Shown here: one piece after another, positions 16,476 to 25,463 of the stretch
Layout: each line of letters starts with the position of its first letter
How positions within the stretch are numbered: the first letter of the stretch is position 1
NCBI GenBank assembly: GCA_963739385.1
Contig: CAVUAI010000059.1
Coordinates: forward strand, 1 to 64,000
Direction: 5' to 3'
DNA: 64,000 nucleotides
Origin: VAZQ01 sp963739385
GTDB lineage: Bacteria; Pseudomonadota; Alphaproteobacteria; Rhizobiales; Xanthobacteraceae
Position numbers and translations under genes: made by a program
Notes under the pieces: generated by a model
The model's input: the letters and a program-made list of their open reading frames with translations, nothing else
Databases searched by the model: none
Told to the model about the DNA's origin: nothing

Positions 16476-17654
16476 TCACGTCTCGACCAATCCTTCGGTC
16501 GAGCCTGACGCGAGCCCGTAGCCATGTCCGTGGGGCAGTGCCAGATAGGCCTGCGAGCGCATCTCGATCAGGCGCGATGCGGTACGCCTGAACTCGGACG
16601 CCTCGAAACCTTCGTTCGCGTCATAGAGCGCGTCGGGCTCGGCCGCGGCCGAAGCCACGAGCTTGACCGCATTGTCGTAGAACGTGTCGATCAGGATGAT
16701 GAAGCGCTTGGCCTCGTTGCGCCGATCGTAATCCATCACCGGGATATGATCGATGAGAACGGTGTGAAATTCGTGCGCGATCTTGAGATAGTCGGCGGCG
16801 GCGAGCGGCTGCCCGCACAGGTCGTGAAACGCGAAGCGAGCCACTCCCATGCTCGCACAGGGCACGTGGACGGCACGCCCCTTCACCATCAGATCCTGCG
16901 CTTCCCCGGCATGACCGGCGGTCAAGCGCCGCCAGGCATCGTCGAGCGCGGCTTCCGCCGCGGCGTCGGCGGGAACATACCAGACCGGCGCCCCGGTGAG
17001 CTTCTCAAGCCGGAAATCCGTGCGGGCGCTCAATTGCACGACGTCCATGTGCTCCTCGATCAGCGCGATGAACGGCAGGAACAGTGCGCGATTGAGTCCA
17101 TCCTTGTAGAGCTCGCCGGGCGCCACGTTCGAGGTGGCGACCACGACCACGCCGAGCTCGAACAGGCGCTTGAACAGGCGGCCGAGAATCATCGCGTCGG
17201 CGATATCCGTCACGTGAAATTCGTCGAAGCAGAGCAGCCACGTCTCCTCCGCGATGGCGGCAGCGGTATGTCCGATCGGATCCTCGCCGCCGGTTTCGCC
17301 CAGTTTCGCCTTTTGCCGCAACGCGTAGATGCGCTCGTGCACCTCGGCCATGAACTCGTGGAAATGAATGCGACGCTTGCGCACGATCGGCGAGGCCGAG
17401 AAAAACAAATCCATCAGCATGGTTTTGCCGCGACCGACCTCGCCGAAAAGGTAGAGGCCCTTGATCGTTTCCGCGTCGCGGGCGCGGGCGCCGAACAGCC
17501 AGCCGAGCGATGAGGACTTGCGCGCGAGCCGATGCTCTGCCAGCCGCGTTTCCAGTTGCGCGAGCCGGTCGACCACCGCTTCCTGAGCGCTGTCACGCTC
17601 GATCTTGCCAGCGGCAACGCGCGCCGCATACTGCACCGAGATGGAAGCCGGCAT
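16476..17654 (-). CDS. zapE: Cell division protein ZapE (AFG1-like ATPase)
   Basis: ZapE is an AFG1-family AAA-type ATPase associated with the division ring, with mitochondrial counterparts. From ATG 17654 the protein is 392 aa. Walker A is FGEVGRGKTML (GEVGRGKT, residues 71-78), Walker B WLLCFDEFHVTDIADAMIL, then FKRLFELGVVVVATSNVAPG and LYKDGLNRALFLPFIALIEE, all typical. An N-terminal extension open to 17954 is Arg-rich shadow; PASISVQYAARVAAGKIERD is the family start (ATG 17711 is an alternative). In many alphaproteobacteria zapE lies just upstream of mdh, as here, with a 133-base gap. Confidence 0.93.
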   Translation of the reverse strand: MPASISVQYAARVAAGKIERDSAQEAVVDRLAQLETRLAEHRLARKSSSLGWLFGARARDAETIKGLYLFGEVGRGKTMLMDLFFSASPIVRKRRIHFHEFMAEVHERIYALRQKAKLGETGGEDPIGHTAAAIAEETWLLCFDEFHVTDIADAMILGRLFKRLFELGVVVVATSNVAPGELYKDGLNRALFLPFIALIEEHMDVVQLSARTDFRLEKLTGAPVWYVPADAAAEAALDDAWRRLTAGHAGEAQDLMVKGRAVHVPCASMGVARFAFHDLCGQPLAAADYLKIAHEFHTVLIDHIPVMDYDRRNEAKRFIILIDTFYDNAVKLVASAAAEPDALYDANEGFEASEFRRTASRLIEMRSQAYLALPHGHGYGLASGSTEGLVET

Positions 17655-18043
17655 GTGCGGGAATTCAAGCGTGAATTGCGTGGTGGTGACATAGCGGCCT
17701 TGCGCCGCCATTCGCAAGCCGGAGCTTGAAGCACGTCCGTCCATCCCGGGTCCAGCGCGATGGCTGCGCGGTTGCGGCTCGCGCGTCACGCTCTCGCCAC
17801 GCACTCTCGCCCGACTCGCAGGCAGGTTGCGGAGCCTGCGGGCGGCGCCCACGTCGCCCGCGTGTTGCGGCCGGGATTCGCGCAGAGAGTCCAGGCGCAA
17901 ACCGGCCGCCTCACAACTCATGGTGCGATGCGACAGAAAAACGACGAGCGGCAACGGCCTGCATGGCAGCCATGCCGATTTTATCGTTACACATCATCAC
18001 GTTAAATTCACGTAACGTCACGCCGTCGCCATTGTCCGGCTTG

Positions 18044-18058
18044 TATTGCATTGCAATA
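18044..18058. promoter_or_regulatory. 15-bp perfect palindrome upstream of a GNAT gene
   Basis: TATTGCA-T-TGCAATA has perfect 7-bp arms around one base, and ends 45 bases before the GNAT start at 18104. A second partial palindrome (GTTAaattcacgTAAC) lies about 40 bases further upstream. The 449 bases between zapE and this gene (17655-18103) contain no other gene. The palindrome is a plausible operator for the GNAT gene. Confidence 0.45.
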
Positions 18059-18103
18059 TCCAAGGCTGATTCGCGTTTCCGGTTCGAGAAGGAAAGACAG
18101 AGA

Positions 18104-18679
18104 ATGCACGACCCGCTTCCCCCCGGCGGCACGATCCGCAAATTGTGGATCAGCGAGGCCGATGCCTATCGCGACCACCTGTTGCGTCTCGACGCGGAGA
18201 GCCGGCGCAATCGCTTCGCCGGCGCGGTGGCGGACGAGTTCGTGCGCAATTATGCCGAGCTTTCGTTCGGGATCGACGCGCTCATTCACGGCTTCTTCGT
18301 CGATGGCACGCTGCGCGGCGCGGCCGAGTTGCGTCCGATCGGAGCGCCGATCACGCGCGAAGCCGAGGCGGCGTTCTCGATCGAGAAGCCGTGGCAGAGC
18401 CACGGCGTCGGCTCCATGCTGCTCGAGCGCACGCTGCTCGCGGCACGCAACCGCGGCCTCAAATTCCTGCACATGGCGTGCCTTGCCGACAACCGGCGCA
18501 TGCAACAGCTCGCGCGCAAATACGAAGCCGAGCTGAGGTTCGATTTTTCGAGCGTGGTGGGCGAGGTCGCCGCACCGCGGCCGACACCGCTCTCGTTCAT
18601 GCGCGAGATTCTCGCGGACGGCCATGGTTTCGCGACCGCCATGTTCGACGTGCAGTCACGGCTGCTCAAGCCGGTCTAA
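18104..18679 (+). CDS. GNAT-family N-acetyltransferase, 191 aa
   Basis: The fold is that of an acetyl-CoA-dependent N-acetyltransferase: IRKLWISEADAYRDHLLRLD, VADEFVRNYAELSFGIDALI, GTLRGAAELRPIG (strand 4), SIEKPWQSHGVGSMLLERTL (acetyl-CoA loop, with Q-SHGVGS in place of QxxGxG), and KFLHMACLADNRRMQQLARK. ATG 18104 has AAGGAAAGA upstream. Substrate unknown; similar alphaproteobacterial proteins are annotated only as GNAT. It is divergent from zapE and convergent with thpR. Confidence 0.85.
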   Translation: MHDPLPPGGTIRKLWISEADAYRDHLLRLDAESRRNRFAGAVADEFVRNYAELSFGIDALIHGFFVDGTLRGAAELRPIGAPITREAEAAFSIEKPWQSHGVGSMLLERTLLAARNRGLKFLHMACLADNRRMQQLARKYEAELRFDFSSVVGEVAAPRPTPLSFMREILADGHGFATAMFDVQSRLLKPV

Positions 18680-18719
18680 GCAAGCGAGCGATGATGGGTT
18701 CCTGCGTCCTCCGCGTCGA

Positions 18720-19256
18720 TCAGGCGGCAAGCGGATAAGCCGCCTCGACCACGTACGGTCCGCCACCGATCGACGCCCGCGAGGAGAACAGCACGAAGCG
18801 TGACACCTTGAACAGCGGCGAGCGGACCGGCGCGCGCAGGGCCAGATAGTCCGCCACCTGCCAGCTTGACGAATCCCGCAACCGCGCAAGCGTGACATGC
18901 GGGGTGAATTTGCGTCCTTCCGGCTCCAGCCCGACCCGCTGCATCAGCCGCTCGTGCTCGGCCTGCAGCTCCATCAGCGCCTGCGCCGGGCCGAGCGTCG
19001 CCACGATCGCGCGCGGCTTGCGCCCGCCGAACGACTTGAGATCCTCCACCCGCAGCTCGAACGCCTCGCGCCGGACGCGACCCAGCATGGAGGCCACTTC
19101 GTGCGCGACGACGTCGTCGACATCGCCGATGAAGCGCAGCGTCACGTGATAGTTGTCGGGATCGACCCAGCGCGCGCCGGGCAGCCCACCGCGCAGCGAG
19201 GACAGCGACTGGCCGATCTCAGGCGGAATTTCGAGGCCGGTGAAGAGGCGAGGCAT
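18720..19256 (-). CDS. thpR: RNA 2',3'-cyclic phosphodiesterase (ThpR/LigT)
   Basis: A 2H phosphoesterase that opens 2',3'-cyclic phosphates on RNA. Both catalytic HxTx motifs are present: HVTLRF at His37 and HVTLAR at His120. The N-terminus MPRLFTGLEIPPEIGQSLSS and the DPDNYHVTLRFIGDVDD region match the family. Full length (178 aa). Cytosolic. It lies 66 bases from tesA on the same strand and may be co-transcribed with it. Confidence 0.93.
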   Translation of the reverse strand: MPRLFTGLEIPPEIGQSLSSLRGGLPGARWVDPDNYHVTLRFIGDVDDVVAHEVASMLGRVRREAFELRVEDLKSFGGRKPRAIVATLGPAQALMELQAEHERLMQRVGLEPEGRKFTPHVTLARLRDSSSWQVADYLALRAPVRSPLFKVSRFVLFSSRASIGGGPYVVEAAYPLAA

Positions 19257-19322
19257 GGGACGACTGCAATGCTCCAGCCCATATAGAACGACTCGCGCAG
19301 ATTCGCACGTCCCCTGTGGTAT

Positions 19323-20024
19323 TCACATGACACGCCGGCTGCGCGCCCGAGCCGCCAGCTCCTCGGCCTTGGGCAGGATGCGCGCCACGATGGCGTCGAC
19401 GCCGGCCGCCGTCGGATGAAGGCCGTCGCCCTGATTGAACCGGGCATCCGCGGCAATGCCGTCGAGGAAGAAAGGGTAGAGCAGCAGGTCGTAGCGGGCG
19501 GCGAGATCGCTGTAGATGGCCTCGAAAGTGCGCCCGTAGTCGGGACCGAGATTGGGCGCGGCCCGCATGCCGGCGAGCAGCACCACGATGCGCCGCTCGG
19601 TCAGCCGCCGCACGATCTCCTCGAGCGCCCGGCGGGTGACCTTGGGATCGATCCCGCGCAGCATGTCGTTGGCGCCAAGCTCGACGATGACGGCGTCGGT
19701 GCCCTCCGGCACCGACCAGTCGAGGCGGGCAAGCCCGCCGGACGCCGTGTCGCCGGAGACCCCGGCATTGACGACCTCGACCGCAAGACCCTTGGCCTTG
19801 AGCGCCTGCTCGAGCTTCGCCGGGAACGCGGCGGCGACCGGGAGGCCGAGGCCGGCGGTCAACGAATCTCCCAGGGCGACGATCCGCACCGGGCGCTCGG
19901 CCGCCGCGGCCGGCCCGCCCGTCGGGGTGGCGAGCACCAAGCCGGCCGCAACCAGCGCGCATGCCTGGACCCGGCTCAACCAGCCCCCATATGACCGGGG
20001 CGCCGTCCGCCCCGCTTCAGCCAT
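19323..20024 (-). CDS. tesA: Arylesterase / TesA-like SGNH hydrolase
   Basis: A secreted SGNH esterase or thioesterase/lysophospholipase. From ATG 20024 there is a 43-residue signal region (VQACALVAAGLVLATP) with likely cleavage near AAAAE. Block I is ALGDSLTAGLGL with nucleophile Ser54, block III GAND (117-120) in VELGANDMLRGIDP, and block V DGLHP with Asp200 and His203. 233 aa, a normal length. It is divergently transcribed from ybbA, whose start lies about 22 bases away; tesA beside ybbA-ybbP is a conserved arrangement in proteobacteria. Confidence 0.92.
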   Translation of the reverse strand: MAEAGRTAPRSYGGWLSRVQACALVAAGLVLATPTGGPAAAAERPVRIVALGDSLTAGLGLPVAAAFPAKLEQALKAKGLAVEVVNAGVSGDTASGGLARLDWSVPEGTDAVIVELGANDMLRGIDPKVTRRALEEIVRRLTERRIVVLLAGMRAAPNLGPDYGRTFEAIYSDLAARYDLLLYPFFLDGIAADARFNQGDGLHPTAAGVDAIVARILPKAEELAARARSRRVM

Positions 20025-20046
20025 GAGCATCACAGAACAAGGAAAC

Positions 20047-20769
20047 ATGCGCGACACCTCGGGGTCAGGCTCGGACGGCGCGGCCATCGTTCTCAGCGGC
20101 GTCAATCTGTCGCTCGGACGCGGCGCGGCGCGCGTTCATATCCTCAAAGACATCGACCTGCATATAGGACGCGGCGAAGCGATCGGCCTGGTCGGTCCTT
20201 CGGGTTCGGGAAAATCAACGCTGCTGATGGTGACGGCCGGCCTCGAGCGCGCCGACAGCGGCTCGGTGCTCGTCGCCGGCGAAGCCCTCGGCAAGCTGAG
20301 CGAGGACGCGCTGGCGCGCTTTCGCGGCCGCAACGTGGGCATCGTGTTCCAGTCCTTTCATCTGATTCCCACCATGACGGCGCTGGAAAATATCGCCGTG
20401 CCGCTGGAGCTCGCCGGCATCGCCGACGCCCACGAGCGGGCGGCGAGCGAGCTCTCTGCCGTGGGGCTGAGCGCGCGCCGGCACCATTATCCGGCCGAGC
20501 TTTCCGGCGGCGAGCAGCAGCGCGTGGCGCTGGCGCGCGCGCTCGCGCCCAACCCGGCGATCCTCATCGCCGACGAGCCGACCGGCAATCTCGACGAGGC
20601 CACCGGGGCGGAGATCATCGCGCTGCTGTTCGCCGGCCACGAGCAACGCGGCACGACCCTGGTGCTCGTCACCCACGATGCGGCGCTGGCCGCACGCTGC
20701 GACCGCGTGGTGCGCCTGCGCTCGGGACGCATCGAGGCGCCGCCCGCGCGCGAGGCCCGCCTGGCATGA
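20047..20769 (+). CDS. ybbA: ABC transporter ATPase, YbbA/LolD type
   Basis: ATP-binding subunit partner of the permease that follows. Walker A GLVGPSGSGKSTLL (residues 48-61), Q-loop VFQSFHLIPTMTALENI, signature ELSGGEQQRVALARALA (151-167), Walker B ILIADEPTGNLDEATG and H-loop LVTHD are all intact. I chose ATG 20047 (240 aa) because AAGGAA precedes it; ATG 20023 is an alternative. Its stop overlaps the ybbP start (ATGA), so the two are co-translated. Likely role: an MacB/FtsX-type mechanotransmission or lipid-export complex; exact substrate unknown. Confidence 0.93.
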   Translation: MRDTSGSGSDGAAIVLSGVNLSLGRGAARVHILKDIDLHIGRGEAIGLVGPSGSGKSTLLMVTAGLERADSGSVLVAGEALGKLSEDALARFRGRNVGIVFQSFHLIPTMTALENIAVPLELAGIADAHERAASELSAVGLSARRHHYPAELSGGEQQRVALARALAPNPAILIADEPTGNLDEATGAEIIALLFAGHEQRGTTLVLVTHDAALAARCDRVVRLRSGRIEAPPAREARLA

Positions 20770-23342
20770 ACGCTTTCGTCACGCCCACCGGGAGCCGGCG
20801 CTTCGCGGGCGCGCTGGCGTGGCGTTTCGCGGCCCGCGAACTGCGCGGAGGCCTGCGCGGCTTCTATGTGTTCATCGCCTGCATCGCGCTCGGGGTGATG
20901 GCGATTGCGGGCGTCGGCTCGGTGGCTTCGGGGCTGGCGGACGGGCTTGCGCGCGAAGGCCGCGTCATCCTCGGCGGCGACATGGCATTCTCCCTCAGCT
21001 TGCGCGAGGCAACGGCGGACGAGCGCGCGTTCCTCGCCGGCCGGGGCCGCGTATCGCTTGCTGCGACCATGCGCGCCATGGCGCGTGCGCCCGACGGGGG
21101 CACCGCGCTGGTCGAAGTCAAGGCGGTCGATGCCGCCTATCCGCTCTACGGCGACGTTGCACTGGAGCCGCAGCAGCCACTCGCGCAGGCGCTGGCCGAA
21201 CGCGATGGCAGCTTTGGCGCCGCTGCCGATCCCACGCTGCTCGCCCGCCTCGACCTCAAGCCTGGCGAGCGCATCACGGTCGGCGCCGCCGCCATCGAAA
21301 TCCGCGCCGTGTTGCGATCCGAGCCGGACAAGCTTGCCGGCGGCATCGGTTTTGGTCCGCGTCTTCTCATCAGCGAGGCGGCCTTGCGCGCGACCGGGCT
21401 GCTGCAGCCCGGAAGCGTCGTGCGCTGGCACTACCGCCTGCGCCTGCCCGACAACGACGCGACCGATGCAGCCGTGCGCGCCGTGACGGCGGCCGCGCAG
21501 GCCGAACTGCCCGAGGCCGGCTGGGAAGTGCGCTCGCGCAGCAATTCATCGCCTGCGCTCGAACGCAACGTCGAACGCTTCACGCAATATCTCACCCTGG
21601 TCGGGCTTGCGGCGCTGCTGGTCGGAGGAGTGGGCGTCGCCAATGCGGTCAAAGGCCATCTCGACCGCCGGTGCCAGGTGATCGCCACGCTCAAGGCGCT
21701 GGGAGCGACCGGCCCGCGGGTGTTCGCGATCTATCTGATCCAGGTCCTGGTGCTCGCCGGCCTCGGGGCGCTGCCGGGCCTCGCCCTGGGCGCGGCCATG
21801 CCGTTCCTGATCGTCTGGGGGTTCGGCGCGGTGCTGCCGTTGCCGATCGCGCCGGCGCTGCATCCGGGGGAGCTTGCGCTTGCGCTGCTCTATGGTCTGC
21901 TCACCGCCGTCGCCTTCGCGCTGTGGCCGCTCGGCCGTACCCACGACGTGCCGGTGTCCGCGCTCTTCCGCGACGAGGTCGCAGGCGATGAGCGCTGGCC
22001 GCGCCGGCCGTATATCGTCGCGACCGTGCTGGTCGGGTGCGCCCTGGCCGCGCTGGCAGTGGCGCTCGCCTATGACCGGCGGATCGCCGCGATCTTCGTC
22101 GCCGCCGCGGCCGGCGTGTTCGTGCTGCTGCGACTGGTTGCGGCGCTGCTGATGCTGATCGCGCGGCGTCTCCCGCGCCCGGCTTCGCCGGTCGTTCGAC
22201 TCGCCGTTGCCAACATTTACCGGCCGGGCGCCATCACGCCCAGCGTGGTGCTTTCGCTCGGCCTCGGCCTTGCCGTGCTGGTCACGGTGATCGCGATCGA
22301 CGGCAATCTGCGTCGCCAATTCCTGGCCGCATTGCCCGAGCGCGCGCCCTCGTTCTACTTCGTCGACATTCCGACGGCCGATGCCCAGCGCTTCGACGCC
22401 TTCATCCGCGCCCACGCCCGCGACGCGACGCTCGAACGCGTTCCCATGCTACGCGGGCGCATCCTGGCGGCGAACGGCGTGCGTGCCGAAACGCTCAAGT
22501 CCACGCCCGACGCCGCCTGGGCGCTGCAAAGCGACCGCGGCATCACCTATGCGGAGGAGATTCCCGCCGGCTCGCGCCTGGTGGCGGGCCAATGGTGGGG
22601 CCGCGATTACCAAGGCCCTCCCCTGGTGTCGTTCGAGAAACGCATCGCCGATGGCCTCGGCCTCAAGCTCGGCGATGCCGTCACCGTCAACGTGCTGGGC
22701 CGCAACCTGACCGCCACGATCGCCAATCTGCGCACGGTCGATTGGCAGAACCTCGGGATCAACTTCGTCATGGTGTTCTCGCCGGCCGCCTTCCAGGGCG
22801 CGCCGCACACCGACATCGCCACGCTGACCTACTCCCATGCCAGCAGCGCGCAAGACGAGGCGGCGCTGCTGAAGGCGGTGGCGGATGCGTTTCCAGCCGT
22901 TACCGTCGTGCGCGTGCGCGAAGCCCTCGATGCCGTCGGCCAAGTGGTCCTGAACCTTGCGCTCGCCATTCGCGGCGCCAGCGTGCTCACCCTGCTGGTG
23001 GCGATGCTGGTGCTGGGCGGTGCGCTCGCGGCCGGCCACCGCCACCGCGTCTACGACGCCGTCATCCTGAAGACCTTCGGCGCGACACGGCTGCGGCTGC
23101 TGTCGGCCTATGCGCTGGAATATCTCGCCCTCGGCGTAGCCACGGCGCTGTTCGGGGTGGCGGCGGGCTCGGTCGCCGCCGCGCTCGTCATCACCAAGGT
23201 CATGAACCTGCCCTTCGCCTGGCTGCCGGGTCCCTCGCTCATGGCCGCAGCCGGCGCGATCGTCATCACGGTGACGCTGGGGCTGATCGGCACCTTCACC
23301 GCGCTCGGACAAAAACCCGCTCCCGTCCTGCGCAACCTCTAG
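20766..23342 (+). CDS. ybbP: ABC transporter permease, YbbP/FtsX type
   Basis: An 858-residue inner-membrane permease with two FtsX-type cores, one about residues 260-430 (YLTLVGLAALLVGGVGVANA, KGHLDRRCQVIATLKALGAT) and one at the C-terminus (GASVLTLLVAMLVLGGALAA, GHRHRVYDAVILKTFGATRL). The central membrane region (IARRLPRPASPVVRLAVANI, SLGLGLAVLVTVIAIDGNLR) and a large periplasmic domain (FYFVDIPTADAQRFDAF on) complete the layout. It overlaps ybbA by four bases, forming one ABC exporter-like unit. Full length. Confidence 0.93.
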   Translation: MNAFVTPTGSRRFAGALAWRFAARELRGGLRGFYVFIACIALGVMAIAGVGSVASGLADGLAREGRVILGGDMAFSLSLREATADERAFLAGRGRVSLAATMRAMARAPDGGTALVEVKAVDAAYPLYGDVALEPQQPLAQALAERDGSFGAAADPTLLARLDLKPGERITVGAAAIEIRAVLRSEPDKLAGGIGFGPRLLISEAALRATGLLQPGSVVRWHYRLRLPDNDATDAAVRAVTAAAQAELPEAGWEVRSRSNSSPALERNVERFTQYLTLVGLAALLVGGVGVANAVKGHLDRRCQVIATLKALGATGPRVFAIYLIQVLVLAGLGALPGLALGAAMPFLIVWGFGAVLPLPIAPALHPGELALALLYGLLTAVAFALWPLGRTHDVPVSALFRDEVAGDERWPRRPYIVATVLVGCALAALAVALAYDRRIAAIFVAAAAGVFVLLRLVAALLMLIARRLPRPASPVVRLAVANIYRPGAITPSVVLSLGLGLAVLVTVIAIDGNLRRQFLAALPERAPSFYFVDIPTADAQRFDAFIRAHARDATLERVPMLRGRILAANGVRAETLKSTPDAAWALQSDRGITYAEEIPAGSRLVAGQWWGRDYQGPPLVSFEKRIADGLGLKLGDAVTVNVLGRNLTATIANLRTVDWQNLGINFVMVFSPAAFQGAPHTDIATLTYSHASSAQDEAALLKAVADAFPAVTVVRVREALDAVGQVVLNLALAIRGASVLTLLVAMLVLGGALAAGHRHRVYDAVILKTFGATRLRLLSAYALEYLALGVATALFGVAAGSVAAALVITKVMNLPFAWLPGPSLMAAAGAIVITVTLGLIGTFTALGQKPAPVLRNL

Positions 23343-23543
23343 TGCGCGTTGAACAAAGCAGCGCTTTCCCGACTGCGGGCGGGCACCATCAAGCGACAAC
23401 AGGCCGCGCCCCGCCGCCACGTCGCACCGCTGTCACCTTGCTAGGATGTAACCTGCCGGGTTGAGGTCGGCCGTTCGGCTGGCGTCAACAAATCGCATTT
23501 GCGGCATCTGGCGCGGGACCCAATCCCGCACTAGATTCCGCGC

Positions 23544-23619
23544 GTCGGACGCCACCGCCTAGCGGACAGGCGCCATATGTCCCGGCCCGTGGGGCCGGAC
23601 CAGAGAGAGGGAAACTTCC
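23544..23619 (+). ncRNA. Structured leader, candidate ybhL RNA motif
   Basis: A ybhL leader RNA of unknown function is known upstream of ybhL genes in Rhizobiales. The 76 bases before this ybhL-type gene fold well: a perfect CCGGCCC-GTG-GGGCCGG hairpin (23582-23598) and, upstream of it, GGACGCCACCGCC / AGGCGCC pairings, ending in an AGAGAGAGGGA ribosome binding site. I match by gene context and structure only; the motif's consensus was not aligned. What remains of the gap 23343-23543 shows no gene. Confidence 0.35.
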
Positions 23620-24384
23620 ATGTCGGATTTCGACCGGAACTACGCGGCTGCCAGACGCGGCGTCGGTGCGGACCGGGCGGTTGCGATCGATGAGGGCCTG
23701 CGGGCCTATATGATCCGCGTCTACAACTATATGGCCGCGGGGGTCGCCCTCACCGGCATCGTCTCCTGGCTCACGTTCCAGGCGGCGGTCGTCACCAATG
23801 CCAATGGTGCGATCGTCGGATTGACGTCGTTCGGTCAGATGATCTTCAGCGGACCGGCGGTGCTGGTGCTCTTCCTGGGAACGCTCGGGCTGGTGTTCCT
23901 CATCAGCTGGCGCATCAACTCGCTCGCGCCATCGACGGCGTTCGCGTTGTTCATGGTCTACGCCGCGCTGCTCGGACTGATGCTCTCGACGGTCTTCCTG
24001 ACCTATACGGGCGCCTCGATCACGCGGGTGTTCTTCATCTCGGCGGCGGCCTTCGGCGCGTTGAGCCTCTACGGCTACACCACGCAGCGGGATCTCTCCC
24101 CGATCGGGTCGTTCCTGGTCATGGGCCTGATCGGCCTGATCATCGCCATGGTGGTCAATCTGTTCCTCAAGAGCACCGGGCTCGACTTCGTGATCTCGGC
24201 CGCGGGCGTGCTGATTTTCGCCGGCATGACCGCCTGGGACACGCAGCGGATCAAGGAGATGTATAATCCGATGGAGGACGGCACCGTCGTCGGCCGCAAG
24301 GCGGTGATGGGCGCGCTCACGCTCTACCTCGACTTCATCAACCTGTTCCTGTTCCTGCTGCGCTTCCTCGGCGACCGCCGCTGA
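23620..24384 (+). CDS. ybhL: Bax inhibitor-1 / YccA family membrane protein
   Basis: A 254-residue protein with seven hydrophobic helices, among them YNYMAAGVALTGIVSWL, GPAVLVLFLGTLGLVFLISW, STAFALFMVYAALLGLMLST, FLVMGLIGLIIAMVVNLFLK and DFVISAAGVLIFAGMTAWDT. The family signature GxxxALxLYLDFINLFLFLL is present at the C-terminus (GALTLYLDFINLFLFLLRFL). The N-terminus (MSDFDRNYAAARRGVGADRA) is soluble. Family members act as pH-sensitive Ca2+ leak channels in some bacteria; the role here is unproven. A leader candidate precedes it and a hairpin follows. Confidence 0.93.
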   Translation: MSDFDRNYAAARRGVGADRAVAIDEGLRAYMIRVYNYMAAGVALTGIVSWLTFQAAVVTNANGAIVGLTSFGQMIFSGPAVLVLFLGTLGLVFLISWRINSLAPSTAFALFMVYAALLGLMLSTVFLTYTGASITRVFFISAAAFGALSLYGYTTQRDLSPIGSFLVMGLIGLIIAMVVNLFLKSTGLDFVISAAGVLIFAGMTAWDTQRIKEMYNPMEDGTVVGRKAVMGALTLYLDFINLFLFLLRFLGDRR

Positions 24385-24411
24385 CGCGCGACCACAGGCA
24401 GGCTCCTATTG

Positions 24412-24440
24412 CAGCGCCCCGGCCCCCGGCCGGGGCGCTG
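24412..24440 (+). terminator. Perfect 13-bp hairpin after ybhL
   Basis: CAGCGCCCCGGCC (24412-24424) and GGCCGGGGCGCTG (24428-24440) pair perfectly around CCC, 27 bases after the ybhL stop. No T run follows (TCGCGTTGG), so it is a terminator-like or mRNA-stabilising hairpin, as often seen in high-GC alphaproteobacteria. Confidence 0.55.
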
Positions 24441-24518
24441 TCGCGTTGGAGGCACGGACAGCGCGCCCGCGACGCGCTATGATTTCGCCAGCTCGTCCGC
24501 GCCTGCGCCCTCCCGTCC

Positions 24519-25043
24519 ATGACCACCATCCCGATCCGCTCCGCCCAGCCGCGCGACCTCGCGGCGATTACCGCAATCTACGATCATGCCGTGCGCCACG
24601 GCACCGCATCGTTCGAGATCGAGCCCCCGGACCAGCAGGAAATGACGCGGCGGTACGAAACGCTGCGCGCCGGTGGATATCCCTACCTGGTGGCAGAGCT
24701 GGCCGGCGAGGTGATGGGCTACGCCTATGCCGGACCTTACCGCGCCCGGCCGGCCTATGACTGGAGCATCGAGGATTCGATCTACATCGCGCCGCAGGCC
24801 CAGCGCCAAGGCATCGGCGGCGCCCTGCTCGAACGGCTGATTGCCGAAGCGGAGGCGGGCGGCTTCCGGCAGATGATCGCGGTGATCGGCGATTCCGCCA
24901 ATGCGGCCTCGATCGAACTGCATCGCCGCGCGGGGTTCCGCATGGTCGGTACGTTCGACAATGTGGGATTCAAATTCGGACGTTGGCTCGACAGTGTTCT
25001 GATGCAACGGCCGCTGGGCATCGGTGCGACGGCAGCACCATGA
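24519..25043 (+). CDS. GNAT acetyltransferase, phosphinothricin-acetyltransferase-like
   Basis: Residues 1-165 match the Pat/MnaT-type GNAT subfamily: IPIRSAQPRDLAAITAIYDH, VRHGTASFEIEPPDQQEM, YPYLVAELAGEVMGYAYAGP, YDWSIEDSIYIAPQAQRQGI, GGALLERLIAEAEAGGFRQM, SIELHRRAGFRMVGTFDNVG. These enzymes acetylate phosphinothricin, methionine sulfoximine or methionine sulfone; natural substrates vary and none can be assigned here. 174 aa, complete. It is followed by a convergent DUF2794 gene. Confidence 0.88.
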   Translation: MTTIPIRSAQPRDLAAITAIYDHAVRHGTASFEIEPPDQQEMTRRYETLRAGGYPYLVAELAGEVMGYAYAGPYRARPAYDWSIEDSIYIAPQAQRQGIGGALLERLIAEAEAGGFRQMIAVIGDSANAASIELHRRAGFRMVGTFDNVGFKFGRWLDSVLMQRPLGIGATAAP

Positions 25044-25088
25044 CGTTCTGGCCGCCAGCGCGCATCAGCGCGGGCGCCGGAAAGACAA

Positions 25089-25463
25089 TCAGCCCGCCAC
25101 GACGCTCAGCGAAGGGTCGATGGCGCGCAGCACGCGGTCGAGCTCGTGACCGCGGCGGATGATCAGGCCGGTGGCCGAGATCAGGCTGTAGGCGCCTTGC
25201 CGGCGCGCGAGCTTCGGATTCTTTTCAATGCGGTAGATCGGCACTTCCGAGGCGCGGCGGAACACGGAAAACACCGCACGATCCCTGAGGAAGTCGATGG
25301 CGTAGTCACGCCACTCGCCGGCGGCGACCTTGCGGCCATAGAGGCTGAGGATGCGGTTGAGCTCGCGCCGGTCGAAGGTCACTCGGCTTGCGGGGGCGAG
25401 GGGCGAAGCGCCCCGGACCTCGCCCCCGTGGAACTCGCTCGGTTCGGTATCGCCGTAGCTCAT
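25089..25463 (-). CDS. DUF2794 domain protein, 124 aa
   Basis: The core is nearly invariant in alphaproteobacterial DUF2794 proteins: VTFDRRELNRILSLYGRKVA, AGEWRDYAIDFLRDRAVFSV, FRRASEVPIYRIEKNPKLAR, RQGAYSLISATGLIIRRGHE. Function unknown. ATG 25463 (MSYGDTEPSEFHGGEV) has GGAGG upstream; the open frame continuing to 25589 is not typical of the family. No membrane segment. Confidence 0.9.
   Translation of the reverse strand: MSYGDTEPSEFHGGEVRGASPLAPASRVTFDRRELNRILSLYGRKVAAGEWRDYAIDFLRDRAVFSVFRRASEVPIYRIEKNPKLARRQGAYSLISATGLIIRRGHELDRVLRAIDPSLSVVAG

Noticed and set aside
20021..21991. Arg-rich frames over ybbA/ybbP
   Set aside because: The overlapping genes have full Walker and FtsX motifs; these frames are low-complexity.
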